Notes: generated by a model from the letters alone, not told the origin. Shown: positions 1 through 9,639, numbered from the stretch's first letter. The stretch is 64,000 nucleotides of DNA from Psychrobacter sp. 72-O-c (GCF_904846605.1 NZ_CAJHBI010000003.1:78902-142901), one strand, 5' to 3'. Translations and numbers: made by a program.

Positions 1-948
1 ACTGCGGTGGTCGCCAAGCTATATGAGCTGCCACGCGAACGCATGATGGCGGCGATCTCACAAGCTATCGTCGATGGTCAAGCACTACGTACTTATCGTC
101 ATGCGCCCAATGCCGGTAGTCGCAAATCATGGGCGGCAGGCGACGCCACCAGTCGAGCTGTGCGCTTAGTAGACATTACTAAACGCGGCGAGATGGGAAT
201 CCCAGGGGCACTAACAGCGCCGCAGTGGGGATTTTATGATGTGCTGTTTAGCCATACCAATAAAGACTTAGCTACTAAGCCTGAAAACGAACGTCGCTTT
301 ACCTTTCAACGAGACTTTGGTAGTTACGTGATGGAAAACATCTTATTTAAGATAAGCTTTCCGGCTGAGTTCCATGCGCAGACCGCGTGCGAGGCCGCAG
401 TAATTTTGCACCCACGAATCGAAGATAGAATTGACGATATCGAAAAAATTGTACTGACCACTCATGATTCAGCTATTCGCATCATCTCGAAAGAAGGGGC
501 GCTGGCCAATCCTGCCGATCGCGACCACTGTTTACAATATATGGTTGCCGTGCCCCTGCTAACGGGTGATCTTATGGCAGAAAACTACGAAGATGACTAT
601 CATGAACAGCATCTATCAATCGATGAGCTGCGTAGCAAAATGGTCGTGGAAGAAGATACGCGTTATTCGAAAGATTACCATGACCCCAGTAAGCGCTCGA
701 TTGCTAACGCCATTCAAATATTCTTTAAAGATGGCACCAGTACCGATAAGGTCGCTGTTGAATACCCTATCGGCCACAAACGACGCCGTGAGGAAGGTCT
801 ACCGGTACTAGAGGCCAAATTCCAAGCCAATCTTGCCACGCGTTTTATAGACAGTCGTTGTGAGGAAATTTTCGCGCTATGTGACGACCAAGCGCAGTTA
901 GAACAAACGCCAGTGAATGAATTTATGGATATGTTTGTTACTAACTGA
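1..948 (+). CDS. prpD: 2-methylcitrate dehydratase PrpD, 3' part (5' end outside window)
   Basis: MmgE/PrpD-family dehydratase converting 2-methylcitrate to 2-methyl-cis-aconitate in the cytosolic methylcitrate cycle for propionate breakdown. The reading frame is open from base 1, so the first in-frame GTG at base 7 is not the real start; about 314 codons of roughly 485 expected are present. Seen in the sequence: a region reading ALTAPQWGFYDVLF, the block around SFPAEFHAQTACEAAV, and near the C-terminus the YPIGHKRRREEGLP segment typical of proteobacterial PrpD. The rest of a prp operon would lie to the left. A strong hairpin follows the stop. Family assignment is secure; choice of prpD over another MmgE/PrpD paralogue rests on recall of the C-terminal motif. 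Confidence 0.9.
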   Translation, partial: TAVVAKLYELPRERMMAAISQAIVDGQALRTYRHAPNAGSRKSWAAGDATSRAVRLVDITKRGEMGIPGALTAPQWGFYDVLFSHTNKDLATKPENERRFTFQRDFGSYVMENILFKISFPAEFHAQTACEAAVILHPRIEDRIDDIEKIVLTTHDSAIRIISKEGALANPADRDHCLQYMVAVPLLTGDLMAENYEDDYHEQHLSIDELRSKMVVEEDTRYSKDYHDPSKRSIANAIQIFFKDGTSTDKVAVEYPIGHKRRREEGLPVLEAKFQANLATRFIDSRCEEIFALCDDQAQLEQTPVNEFMDMFVTN

Positions 949-959
949 TTGGTATGAAT

Positions 960-995
960 AAATGCCCGGCTTGTTAATAAACAATCCGGGCATTT
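960..995. terminator. Bidirectional hairpin terminator after prpD
   Basis: A 10-bp perfect inverted repeat (AAATGCCCGG / CCGGGCATTT) with a 16-base loop lies 11 bases after the prpD stop and 32 bases after the end of the convergent SDR gene. The short A/T tails on both sides suit termination in either direction. Confidence 0.75.
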
Positions 996-1027
996 AGACA
1001 GCTTTTAACGGTCAGTCAACCTAACAG

Positions 1028-1786
1028 CTACCAAGGTATCGACTCACCTGCCCAATCAACGAAACTGCCTGATTGGGTAGCGGTCATGCTGGCCAGCACT
1101 TCTAATAAGCATTCAGCGCTATAGGCTGGCGAGAATAAATGTCCATCAGCGACATTTCCTTGGAAGGGTGCGGACAGTTGGGTATTTACCGTTCCCGGCT
1201 GCATGACCACCACGCAGACATTTTTGAGCGACCTTCCCCATTCAATACTAAGATTTTTCATACCCATATTTAACGCCGCTTTACTCATTCGGTAGCTATA
1301 CCAACCGCCCATTTGGTTATCACTAATACTGCCCACACGTGCTGAGATAGTCGCGAATATCGCTGGCTGGTCAATACTTCGCTCTGCTTTGGTCAGTAAC
1401 GGCTTTAAATGCTTAGCAATAAGTAGGCCGGCTAAGGCATTAACTTGCATATTTTGTAAGAAGAACTCGGCTTCAACTTGTCTGAGCGCTTTTTCTGGTT
1501 GCGATTGCTCGGTATGCAGTAACCCCACACAGTTGATAATCCAATCGAGATGCGTGCTCTGTTGTCCAATAATCTCAGCCGCCTGCTTGATACTGTCCTC
1601 ATCACTGACATCCATTTGGAGCCAGTGTAAATTTTCTGCCTCAAAAGCAGGCACGCTGCGATGATAAGTGGCGAACACCCGAACACTGTTGTTTTTCTCG
1701 CTGGCTGCACTCGCTACCAATTGTTTGACCATTGCTTGTCCGATACCACCGGTACCGCCAATGATCAGATAAGTTTTAATGTTCAT
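1028..1786 (-). CDS. Short-chain dehydrogenase/reductase (SDR)
   Basis: Classical SDR of 252 aa, a soluble NAD(P)-dependent oxidoreductase of unknown substrate. The N-terminal Rossmann glycine motif GGTGGIG is at residues 9-15. An acidic 'MDVSDEDS' stretch follows the second beta strand, an NCVG motif stands where NNAG is usual, and the catalytic Tyr-x3-Lys appears as YRMSK near residue 165 before ALNMGMKNLS. The later PGTVNTQLSAPF segment is typical of C-factor/YciK-like SDRs acting on unknown carbonyls. It is convergent with prpD and shares its terminator region. No operon partner is visible; function beyond the family cannot be deduced. Confidence 0.88.
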   Translation of the reverse strand: MNIKTYLIIGGTGGIGQAMVKQLVASAASEKNNSVRVFATYHRSVPAFEAENLHWLQMDVSDEDSIKQAAEIIGQQSTHLDWIINCVGLLHTEQSQPEKALRQVEAEFFLQNMQVNALAGLLIAKHLKPLLTKAERSIDQPAIFATISARVGSISDNQMGGWYSYRMSKAALNMGMKNLSIEWGRSLKNVCVVVMQPGTVNTQLSAPFQGNVADGHLFSPAYSAECLLEVLASMTATQSGSFVDWAGESIPW

Positions 1787-2041
1787 AAGGCATCCTTCCC
1801 TCTTGTACTGTTGTTTATAGGCTATTATCTATAATAGGCTGTTGCTCTATTTTGACTTAATTTTTTAACATTTACCATGTGTGCTGTTGTGAATATTCCG
1901 ATGCAATTGTTGGGACTTTGGAGTATGTATCGACTGATGTGACATTAATGCCAAAATAATAGTGCTGTGAAATGCGCTACAATACCCAATAGCCTCTATT
2001 CACCCTTTAACCGAACGCTTTTATACGGATATTACCTCATC

Positions 2042-3427
2042 ATGCTATCGCCCCAAGACCAACTGACTGAGCTGGTACGAACTCTTGAAATACAGCAGCA
2101 CGTCTTTGCAACCGATCCGCTACTGGTCACCGAAAAATTGCAAGTAGAAGACGGGTCACCTATTCAAAAGCTGCATCGGCGAGCCACGCGTATTGATAGT
2201 AATGGTGCGCTGGCACGGGTGTTGGGTAAGATTGATGGACGTATCAAAGGCATCATGATGGTCATGAGCGTCGTCTGGTGCGTATCAGGTTTTCTGGGTT
2301 TATTTACTTTACTACAGACCAATGTGGTCAATTTCTTTTATGTATTGGTCTGTCTGCTAGGTTTTCATACCATTATGTTGGTTGGCTGGCTAGTATTGAC
2401 ACTGATGAATCAGGGCAAGCAGTCCTCAAACTGGTTTGCAAGTTTTGTGAGCCCAAGTCACTTGATTCGCGGTAAAGACGATATCACGCAAGCGGCGGTT
2501 GGCTTATATGAGCAGCAACTCCAGCATAGTGGAATGCGCTGGTATCTAGGAAAATTCAGCCATCAGTTGTGGCTTGCGACCTTAACGGGTATGCTTTTTG
2601 CCATTATATTTTTGTTAATCGTACGGCAGTATAGTTTTAGCTGGGAATCGACATTATTATCTGATCAGGCCCTCATCACCCTCACCCACGTACTGGGCTG
2701 GTTACCCAGTATGATGGGTTTTGATGTGCCTAATAATACCGCCATTGTACAAAGTCGCTTAGTGACTGATGCCCTGCCCTTATCGGTAGCAAGGCAATGG
2801 GCAAGCTTACTGGTCGGTAGTCTACTGATGTATGGCATCGTACCGCGCGCGATAGCATGGGCGTTTTGTGCGCTGATGTTTCGTCGTAAAAAAATTCGCT
2901 TAGATATCAAGCTACCCTATTATCAAAAAATCCTAAATTTCTGGCAGCGTCAAGTGGTGGATGCGGATGACTTCACTGAGGTCGCCGCGCCAGTAGCACC
3001 AAAAGCGACCGTTAGCGCTGGCAAGAAGCTAGTAGCGCTACTTGAGTATCCCTCTAATACAGAAACTTGGTGGCAGACAGATTTAATAGCTACCGATAAT
3101 GATTACCGCACAGACGAGGTAGAGGATTTTGGTATTGTTGATGATCGCGATGATATGGCACGTTTAACGGCTTATTTAGATACCCATCCCGTACAGGTGT
3201 TATTAGGCATTCATAATAAAGCGCTACCAGATCGCGGGACGCTACGAAAATTAGACCAAATTGCCACTCATGCCAAGCATGGCTTGATTGTGCAGCTATT
3301 AAGCAACGATAATGTTCCTAATACGCCTGTATCAGAGACAGAATTGACATCATCACAAGCTATTCGTCAGCAACAATGGCAAACGGCTCTTTCTGCGCGA
3401 AAAATTGGCTTAGTAAATAACAATTAA
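2042..3427 (+). CDS. DUF2868-type inner-membrane protein
   Basis: Polytopic membrane protein of about 461 aa of unknown function. At least four hydrophobic segments are visible: around residues 70-90, 95-120, 175-195 and 255-285. A soluble C-terminal half ends with an Ile/Leu-rich region containing a DTHPVQVLLGIHNKALPDRGTL-like stretch, cut short here. In many gammaproteobacteria a DUF2868 protein is encoded directly before a DUF3482 GTPase, and that is the arrangement here, so the two probably act together at the inner membrane. The frame also opens at 1967, but those 25 residues look like translated leader, so the ATG at 2042 (MLSPQDQ) is preferred. No strong Shine-Dalgarno sequence is visible for either start. 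Family named from sequence style and context. Confidence 0.72.
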   Translation: MLSPQDQLTELVRTLEIQQHVFATDPLLVTEKLQVEDGSPIQKLHRRATRIDSNGALARVLGKIDGRIKGIMMVMSVVWCVSGFLGLFTLLQTNVVNFFYVLVCLLGFHTIMLVGWLVLTLMNQGKQSSNWFASFVSPSHLIRGKDDITQAAVGLYEQQLQHSGMRWYLGKFSHQLWLATLTGMLFAIIFLLIVRQYSFSWESTLLSDQALITLTHVLGWLPSMMGFDVPNNTAIVQSRLVTDALPLSVARQWASLLVGSLLMYGIVPRAIAWAFCALMFRRKKIRLDIKLPYYQKILNFWQRQVVDADDFTEVAAPVAPKATVSAGKKLVALLEYPSNTETWWQTDLIATDNDYRTDEVEDFGIVDDRDDMARLTAYLDTHPVQVLLGIHNKALPDRGTLRKLDQIATHAKHGLIVQLLSNDNVPNTPVSETELTSSQAIRQQQWQTALSARKIGLVNNN

Positions 3428-3437
3428 AACCTAGTAT

Positions 3438-3671
3438 TTAATTTATCAATTTTTTATTCATACCGAAACTGTGGGTAAGTTCCCAAAATGGGTCGAATAC
3501 GTTTTTGATAGCCCATCCAATCACCGCGCCCATCAAGGTACCAATGGTAATTATATCGACTAAAACTATGGCGGGGTCATTATTATTTTTGATCGCTGGT
3601 TTGGTACATACGCGGAAGAAGATTCCATTAATAATACTGTCGCTTATGGTGCCGTTGGCGAAGCCAGTCAT
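3438..3671 (-). CDS. Small putative membrane protein (hypothetical)
   Basis: A 77-aa frame lying antisense between the DUF2868 gene and the DUF3482 gene. It holds one plausible transmembrane stretch (about residues 37-56: VDIITIGTLMGAVIGWAIKN) followed by FDPFWELTHSFGM and a basic tail, which reads like a real small protein. No convincing ribosome-binding site is seen upstream of its ATG, and a shorter ORF overlaps it on the plus strand (3505-3690), so it may be spurious. If real, it would be transcribed against the flanking operon. Confidence 0.35.
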   Translation of the reverse strand: MTGFANGTISDSIINGIFFRVCTKPAIKNNNDPAIVLVDIITIGTLMGAVIGWAIKNVFDPFWELTHSFGMNKKLIN

Positions 3672-3893
3672 AATAATATTTTTAGATTAATATTTTCGGT
3701 GTTCTATTGCATTTGGCAGCGATTCTTTCAGACAAAAGGACTTAAAAATAATCCTAAAGTGCTATTTAGCCCACTAGGTACGGTTTAACACCAAACATAT
3801 CTGTGTTCAGCCTTCAATTGGTGCTATTTTCTTACTTAAGCTAACCTTTAATAAGACTTTTAACTTTTAATACTAATAATGTAAGACACTATT

Positions 3894-5615
3894 ATGAATC
3901 GTGATGATAATAAAGATGTGGGCATGAATAACAACAATGCCAATCCGCCGAAAAGTCTCTTTGCGGATAAGGCCTATTCTGCGCTGTCTGCACCAAATCA
4001 TGAGCAGGCACCATTGGCAGATACAGACCGTTTAAATAAAGAGCCGTCTATCAATATTGATAAAAACCAAAAGACAGTTAACACTGCTGATGGCAATCAT
4101 TCCTCATCGACAATGGAACATAAATCCCGTAATAAAACTACCATTGCCAGTGGTGAACCTTTAAAGTTAGCAGTCGTTGGCCATACCAATACTGGCAAGA
4201 CCTCAGTATTGCGCACCCTACTACGTGATGTATATTTTGGTGAAGTGAAGAACGAAGCTGCGACCACTCGCCATGTTGAGCGTGCTCAGCTGACCGACAG
4301 TCAAACGGGTGAAGTATTGGTGGCTTTATATGATACACCCGGATTGGAAGATGCCTCCGGATTGATGGATTGGTTAGAGGATAATACCGCCAGTCGTCGA
4401 GATGGTATTGAGCGTTTACAACAATTTTTGGCAGCAGATATTGCGTCTGGTGCTAACGGTGCTGACAGATTAGACGATCATGGATACGATGACTATAGCC
4501 AAGAGGCAAAGGTTATCCGGCAGCTGCTGGCAAGTGATATGGCCATTTATGTGGTAGATGCGCGGGAGCCGGTACTGGGTAAGTATAGGGACGAATTGGC
4601 TATTTTGTCATGGGCAGCGATTCCTGTCATGCCCGTATTTAACTTCACGGACAGCCAAGATGCCAATATCGATGAGTGGCAGACCATGCTGGCACGTCGT
4701 AACTTGCATATTTCAACCCGTTTTGATTCCGTAGCTTTTGAGTTTTCAGATGAAATACGACTGTGGCAAAACTTGGCAACCATGCTTACTCATGCAGAAA
4801 TGCTCGAGCAGTTGATGCAACGCCGAACTGAGGATTGGGCTGAGTTATATGATGAAGCCAACATTATCATTGCAGACTTCTTATTAAATGTCGCCGCCTT
4901 TGTTCGCGAGATTAGCGATGATGATGACCCGCTACCGATATTACAGCAGATGCAAGAAGCGGTACGTCAAAGTGAGCGTGCTATGCAGAACAAGCTGTTA
5001 AATTCATATAAGTTTTATGACAATGCGGTAGCAGCAACCCCGCTTGAGCTACAAGCCTATCAGCAAGACCCCTTTGACCCCGAATTGCTTAAGAGCTATG
5101 GTATTCGTACGACTTCAGGCGCTGCTGCTGGTGCTTTATTGGGATTAGGGTTTGATGCTGCTGCTTTAGGCACAACATTGGGGTTGGGCGCTGCATTGGG
5201 CGGTATCGCTGGCGGGTTATTGTCTAATACCAGCAGTATTGCCGATAAAATCACGGGGGTTAAGCGTTTATACATTGACCCTGCTACAATAACCTTGCTG
5301 GCTACTCGCGCGATAGATCTACTCACCGCCCTACGCCATCGTGGACACGCTGCTACTGATGCCACCCAAATGTTGTATAGCGGTGAGCAAGATAGCACTA
5401 AGCAAAACAGCGGCCATGACGGTGACAATCATATTGATGATGAACATACTGTTGATGACACTACTCTAATAACTCCGTGGCCAACACATAAGCTACCCAG
5501 TGAGCTCAAAAAAGCACGGGGTAAGCCACAATGGTCGTCATTGAGCAGTGGCAAGTCTGAGCAAGCACAAAGTTTGCGTACTGATGCGGCTTGGTCATTA
5601 TCACGCAAACTTTAG
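3894..5615 (+). CDS. DUF3482-type GTPase
   Basis: TRAFAC-class (Era-like) GTPase of 573 aa. An unusual Asn/Asp/Ser-rich N-terminal tail of about 85 residues precedes the G domain. Seen: G1 P-loop GHTNTGKTS near residue 94, G3 DTPG near residue 146 within YDTPGLEDA, and a G4 position reading NFTD instead of the usual NKxD, so nucleotide specificity may be relaxed. Residues about 405-445 form a glycine-zipper-like hydrophobic stretch (GAAAGALLGLG ... GGIAGGLLSN) able to enter or touch the membrane. The C-terminus is polar and rich in Asp/His. It follows the DUF2868 membrane protein by 466 bases and is its usual partner. The process served is unknown. Confidence 0.78.
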   Translation: MNRDDNKDVGMNNNNANPPKSLFADKAYSALSAPNHEQAPLADTDRLNKEPSINIDKNQKTVNTADGNHSSSTMEHKSRNKTTIASGEPLKLAVVGHTNTGKTSVLRTLLRDVYFGEVKNEAATTRHVERAQLTDSQTGEVLVALYDTPGLEDASGLMDWLEDNTASRRDGIERLQQFLAADIASGANGADRLDDHGYDDYSQEAKVIRQLLASDMAIYVVDAREPVLGKYRDELAILSWAAIPVMPVFNFTDSQDANIDEWQTMLARRNLHISTRFDSVAFEFSDEIRLWQNLATMLTHAEMLEQLMQRRTEDWAELYDEANIIIADFLLNVAAFVREISDDDDPLPILQQMQEAVRQSERAMQNKLLNSYKFYDNAVAATPLELQAYQQDPFDPELLKSYGIRTTSGAAAGALLGLGFDAAALGTTLGLGAALGGIAGGLLSNTSSIADKITGVKRLYIDPATITLLATRAIDLLTALRHRGHAATDATQMLYSGEQDSTKQNSGHDGDNHIDDEHTVDDTTLITPWPTHKLPSELKKARGKPQWSSLSSGKSEQAQSLRTDAAWSLSRKL

Positions 5616-5722
5616 TCACGTAGGCTAGAATCACGCAAACTTAAATCAAGTAAGCGCGAACGGTCATAAAACAACGTGTTGCTGCTAAGTTAATAGGTTA
5701 CTTTAATCACTTACTTAGTATC

Positions 5723-6742
5723 TTAGGTTAATAATGCGCTTAACGCCTCAGTCCCTCGTACATCCGTTTGCTGTAGGTAGATCGGATATACAGGGTAGTC
5801 AGTAAAGCTTTGCTCGATATCACCCATTAGTTTTTGCTGTCTATCGGCACGTTGTTGCCAGAACTCATCCTTTTGTGTCGGTATGATCAGCTGATTGACT
5901 ACGATTGCCGCTGGCGTGAGCTTAGTTTCCTCTAATTGCTGAATGGCACGCTGGGTTTCTGCTAAAGGTAATACATCAGCAGTCATTACTTGCACAATTG
6001 CCGTTTGCGCGCGGTCATGGAGTAGCTGCCCTGCCTGACGAAACAACTCTTTGCGTTTTTCTAACACTGATACTGCTTGCTCCCAGCGATCTGGTTTGTG
6101 CTTGGCAAACGGGTTCGGTACGTCTTTTTTATCATTACTAGCTTTAGCCTTACTGGTATTAGTATCTAAGTGAGTGGCAACCGAACGCAATTTAGCTTGC
6201 CGCCGCTGCTGCGCCAAAAGCCCATCCGTCCACGCACCCATCATTTCAGGCAACACCAATAAACGTAAAGTATGCCCTGTGGGTGCCGTATCAAAAATAA
6301 TATGGTCATAACCAGCATCGGCTGCCGCTACTAAGTGTTGACACATCGACTCTAACATTGCCGCTTCCTGAGCCCCTGGAGCTGACTTTGAAAGACGCAG
6401 ATGCTCACGAATTTTAGGCATCATATCAGGGTTGGTATAAGCCTTAATGGTACGCTCGACTTGTACAAAGTGAGCATCAACGATGATGTCAGGATTCAAC
6501 TCGATAGCATCAAGGTAAGGCGTGATAGCCGTTTTTTCATTGTTCAGGCGTACGTTTAATACATCACCTAAGCTATGCGCGGGATCGGTTGAAATGATCA
6601 GCGTTTTTTTTTGCTGAGTAGCATAATGACTGGCAAGTGCTGCTGCGGTAGTGGTCTTACCTACCCCACCTTTACCACCAACAAATATAATAGGTTGCGA
6701 AGAAAGTTGCGTTACTAACGAGCTCAAAGGTTGTAGTGCCAT
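5723..6742 (-). CDS. ArsA/Get3-family ATPase
   Basis: Single-domain SIMIBI-class ATPase of 339 aa. The deviant Walker A motif GGKGGVGKTT is at residues 22-31, followed by switch regions STDPAHSLGD (near 51) and FDTAPTGHTLRLL (near 149), all hallmarks of ArsA/Get3 ATPases. No arsenite-binding cysteine triad is evident and no ars operon genes are nearby, so this is not a plain arsenite pump subunit. It is followed on its upstream side (47 bases) by a small protein ending Cys-Cys, reading in the same direction, so the two form a likely two-gene operon with the small protein first. Role is probably in targeting or insertion of a partner protein or cofactor, by inference only. Confidence 0.82.
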   Translation of the reverse strand: MALQPLSSLVTQLSSQPIIFVGGKGGVGKTTTAAALASHYATQQKKTLIISTDPAHSLGDVLNVRLNNEKTAITPYLDAIELNPDIIVDAHFVQVERTIKAYTNPDMMPKIREHLRLSKSAPGAQEAAMLESMCQHLVAAADAGYDHIIFDTAPTGHTLRLLVLPEMMGAWTDGLLAQQRRQAKLRSVATHLDTNTSKAKASNDKKDVPNPFAKHKPDRWEQAVSVLEKRKELFRQAGQLLHDRAQTAIVQVMTADVLPLAETQRAIQQLEETKLTPAAIVVNQLIIPTQKDEFWQQRADRQQKLMGDIEQSFTDYPVYPIYLQQTDVRGTEALSALLT

Positions 6743-6789
6743 ATTCTATATCTCAATTATTATTATTTTACTATTAATTATTAGTACGA

Positions 6790-7137
6790 TTAACAACAGC
6801 CAACATGATCGAAGGGACATCTATCCATTCCCATACGGGTATGCCATTCATGAAAGTTCTCTAAGAATAAAGGCTGTAACTCAAGGGTGTAAAAGCTGGC
6901 TGGATTATCGATTCCCAAGCTCTCAGCGAACATCAATAGCATGAAAAAGTCTTCTTCATCACGTGCGGCGCGCGCCATTGTTTGCCGATAAGGAGCGTGA
7001 TAGAACTCATTAAGACCCTCTACAAAACGTTGCCACCACGGGGCGCTATATTCACTGTCTTCTGCTGCTGTGCTAATAAAATTATTGACACTATCTAGAG
7101 TCTCATCTAATGATTTATCATGTTTTTTATTGTCCAT
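6790..7137 (-). CDS. Small cory-CC-star-like protein, partner of ArsA-like ATPase
   Basis: Protein of 115 aa whose last two residues are Cys-Cys directly before the stop (ending CPFDHVGCC), preceded by aromatic-rich helical text (PWWQRFVEGLNEFYHAPYRQT and DEEDFFMLLMFAESLGIDNPASFYTLELQP). As I recall, a small family with this terminal CC signature, called cory-CC-star, is found next to ArsA-like ATPases, and the layout here fits. Start chosen at 7137, where TAGGTAAG lies a few bases upstream; an in-frame ATG at 7167 has no Shine-Dalgarno sequence. It is the first gene of a two-gene unit. The three terminal-region cysteines could bind a metal or be modified; no biochemical function is known to me. 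Confidence 0.65.
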   Translation of the reverse strand: MDNKKHDKSLDETLDSVNNFISTAAEDSEYSAPWWQRFVEGLNEFYHAPYRQTMARAARDEEDFFMLLMFAESLGIDNPASFYTLELQPLFLENFHEWHTRMGMDRCPFDHVGCC

Positions 7138-7281
7138 ATTCTTACCTAGTTTTATCATCGTAAACAATCTTAATTCTTCATATATATCACTGTTTAAAAT
7201 ATATCACGTCTGCTTCAATGATAGTTATAGTTTGCTTTTCTTTGATTTCCTGTGCAAAAACCAGTTATCACTCAATGACAT

Positions 7282-7307
7282 AAAAAAACGCCAGCAATTG
7301 CCAGCGT
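7282..7307 (-). terminator. Terminator of the cstA-type gene
   Basis: On the minus strand, the stem ACGC/GCGT with an inner palindrome GCAATTGC and one two-base mismatch is followed by a run of seven T. It lies about 55 bases beyond the cstA stop codon. Confidence 0.6.
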
Positions 7308-7362
7308 CTTCTTTTAATGTAACCATTAGTTTTAATGATTATGTTTGATAAATGGTTAGGTA

Positions 7363-9042
7363 TTAATTTATATTTTTACCTTTATGCTCCGACCATTCAC
7401 GGCGTAATACCGACAAACTCTCGAAGGTGACCAATATGGTAGCAATCAGGATAATAATATCCATAGTAATAAGTAACCAATTGCCATCAACATAGAAGGT
7501 TTTGAGCTGGATTAATAGAGCAAACACCGTCATCACCAATAAGAATGATAATGGCGCTAAGGTATACCAGACCGGCTTGCCTTTACGTAATAAGATAACA
7601 GTCACAATCATTAAGGTTAATGCGGCCATTAACTGGTTAGTAGTACCGAATAAAGGCCAGATGATCATACCACCCGCACCATCGATACCGCCGGCACCAA
7701 ATGCTAACAGCAAACAGGTTCCTACTGCTAGAAGCGTAGCTACTACACCTTTGGTTAATACTGGAATGTTATAAAACTCGCCAAATTCTTGGAAGATATA
7801 ACGTTGCAAGCGCACCCCAGTATCCATGGTGGTACCCGCAAATAGTGCTGCCATAACCGTTAACATGGTTTGTGACAATACCATATCAATACCAACACCA
7901 GCATTCAATATCGCAGCGCCACCGTCAATAAAGGCACCAATAGAGCCGTCACCGAATTTTTGATAAACAGCTTCCCAATCACCAAGTGTGGCAAAACCTG
8001 CGGTCGCTGCAAGAATCGCACCTAACGCTAGCATACCTTCACCAAGCGCACCAAAGTAACCCACGAAACGCGCGTCTTCTTCTTTATCAATTTGCTTAGA
8101 TGTTGTACCTGTTGCGACCAAACCATGGAAGCCTGAAATAGCCCCACAAGCAATGGTAACAAAGAGCAGTGGCATGATTGATGGTGTGTCCATTGGTAAG
8201 TTAGTATTAATCGCCGGTGCCACAATAGTAGGTGTTGAGATAAAGATGGCGGCATATAATAAAATCAAACCGACAAATAACTGCAAGCCATTAATATAAT
8301 CGCGTGGCTGCAATAACATCCATACCGGTAATAATGAAGCAACTGCCGCATAGGCAAATAAAATGATAATCCAAATGGCATTATCAGGCAGACCAAAAAC
8401 GGTCTCAGGGAAGGCGAATGGGAACATAGGACCAAGGTAAATAAGCCCATATAATGCACTTACCCCAATTATTGATACCCAAACTAAATTCATCTTATAG
8501 CGATAAATACACTGGCCAATAATTAAAGCAACAATTAACGCGCCCCACACTGGCAATACAGCTGAGGGGGTTTTAATCATCATATTGGCAATAGCCACAC
8601 CGAATACAGCATTGACCATGAGCAATAGTAAGAAGATAACGACCATCATCAAACTACGTACGCGCGTACCCATAACCGTACCAGCGATGGAGCCAATGGA
8701 CTGACCTCGATTACGCATACTTGCCCATATGGCTGACATATCATGAACGCCTGCCATAAAAATCGTACCAAAAACCACCCAAATTACAGCGGGTAACCAA
8801 CCCCAAATTACCGCAATACCGGGACCAATAATCGGTGCGGCGCCGGCAACTGAAGTAAAGTGATGCCCCCACAATACATATTTATTGGTGGGAACATAAT
8901 CTACCCCATCTTTCATGGTGTGTGCTGGCGTGGGACGGCTATTATCTAATGCTAAAATTTTGGTGGCGATAAACTTCGAATAAAAAACATAACCGCAGAG
9001 CATCGCGGCGACGCCAAGTAACAACACAATGGCACTGTTCAT
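7363..9042 (-). CDS. cstA: Carbon-starvation CstA-family transporter
   Basis: Inner-membrane transporter of 559 aa with roughly 14-16 hydrophobic segments. The N-terminal region carries the family block around residues 40-75 (HTMKDGVDYVPTNKYVLWGHHF, then TSVAGAAPIIGPGIAVIWGWLPA), characteristic of CstA/BtsT. Known relatives take up pyruvate or peptides during carbon limitation. The protein is shorter than the about 700-aa E. coli CstA and belongs to the shorter clade. It is a monocistronic minus-strand gene with a terminator downstream and a nearly 600-base upstream region. Substrate cannot be read from sequence; pyruvate or short peptides are the likely choices. Confidence 0.88.
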   Translation of the reverse strand: MNSAIVLLLGVAAMLCGYVFYSKFIATKILALDNSRPTPAHTMKDGVDYVPTNKYVLWGHHFTSVAGAAPIIGPGIAVIWGWLPAVIWVVFGTIFMAGVHDMSAIWASMRNRGQSIGSIAGTVMGTRVRSLMMVVIFLLLLMVNAVFGVAIANMMIKTPSAVLPVWGALIVALIIGQCIYRYKMNLVWVSIIGVSALYGLIYLGPMFPFAFPETVFGLPDNAIWIIILFAYAAVASLLPVWMLLQPRDYINGLQLFVGLILLYAAIFISTPTIVAPAINTNLPMDTPSIMPLLFVTIACGAISGFHGLVATGTTSKQIDKEEDARFVGYFGALGEGMLALGAILAATAGFATLGDWEAVYQKFGDGSIGAFIDGGAAILNAGVGIDMVLSQTMLTVMAALFAGTTMDTGVRLQRYIFQEFGEFYNIPVLTKGVVATLLAVGTCLLLAFGAGGIDGAGGMIIWPLFGTTNQLMAALTLMIVTVILLRKGKPVWYTLAPLSFLLVMTVFALLIQLKTFYVDGNWLLITMDIIILIATILVTFESLSVLRREWSEHKGKNIN

Positions 9043-9639
9043 CTTATCTCTCCCTAGATAAAGCGAGGGTGGAAAATCACCACGTCCTCTTATCCTTATT
9101 TTTTATTCCATAGTAAGCGCTGGCAGGCAAGTCACATGATGACTATCATCCTACCTATCTTTGAGCGACGCTCTATATAGTTGTTACTGTTGAATACAAG
9201 CCTTTGTCATTAAACGCTTGCGATTACGATAAATTAGAATACCAACCAGAAATTTACACTCGATGAGCATAAACAAAAACGTTAACATTAAAAACAATAG
9301 ACTTGATTGTGATCTGCATCTGTAAGAGTCGAAGTTTAGTCTATGGCAAGGTATTAATATTCTGTATGGAGTGTAGCCGATTTGACACAAAATGTAACGT
9401 CTAATATACATCAGGCAACAACACAGTGCCAAAATTAAGATGATAAAATAGTTGTTTAAGGTTGTTTTGAATGAGAATCTAATGCTGACTGGTTTTTTGA
9501 TTCATTCATGAGCAAGTAAGCATAGAAATCATGCAAATATATCAAGATATTTTAACCGTTAGAATTTAGCTATACTAACGAGGTAGACAATAATTAGCTA
9601 AGTGTTAAAAACAAATGAGTATTAAATAAAGGGACTTCA
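9043..9639. other. Intergenic region, nothing definite
   Basis: About 600 bases between the divergent cstA-type gene and the hypothetical gene at 9640. It must contain both promoters. An 82-codon antisense frame at 9184-9432 is Cys/Tyr/Arg-rich with no ribosome-binding site and looks like chance. A purine-rich sequence (AAATAAAGGGACTTCA) just before 9640 supplies the ribosome-binding site of that gene. Confidence 0.5.

Noticed and set aside
5096..5428. 110-codon minus-strand frame, Pro/Ala/Asn rich
   Set aside because: Antisense of the glycine-zipper region of the DUF3482 gene.
5723..6742. Arsenic resistance operon
   Set aside because: No arsR, arsB, arsC or arsD nearby, and no cysteine triad recognised in the ATPase.
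9184..9432. 82-codon minus-strand frame upstream of the cstA-type gene
   Set aside because: Composition (Cys, Tyr, Arg rich), no ribosome-binding site and position in a promoter region point to chance.
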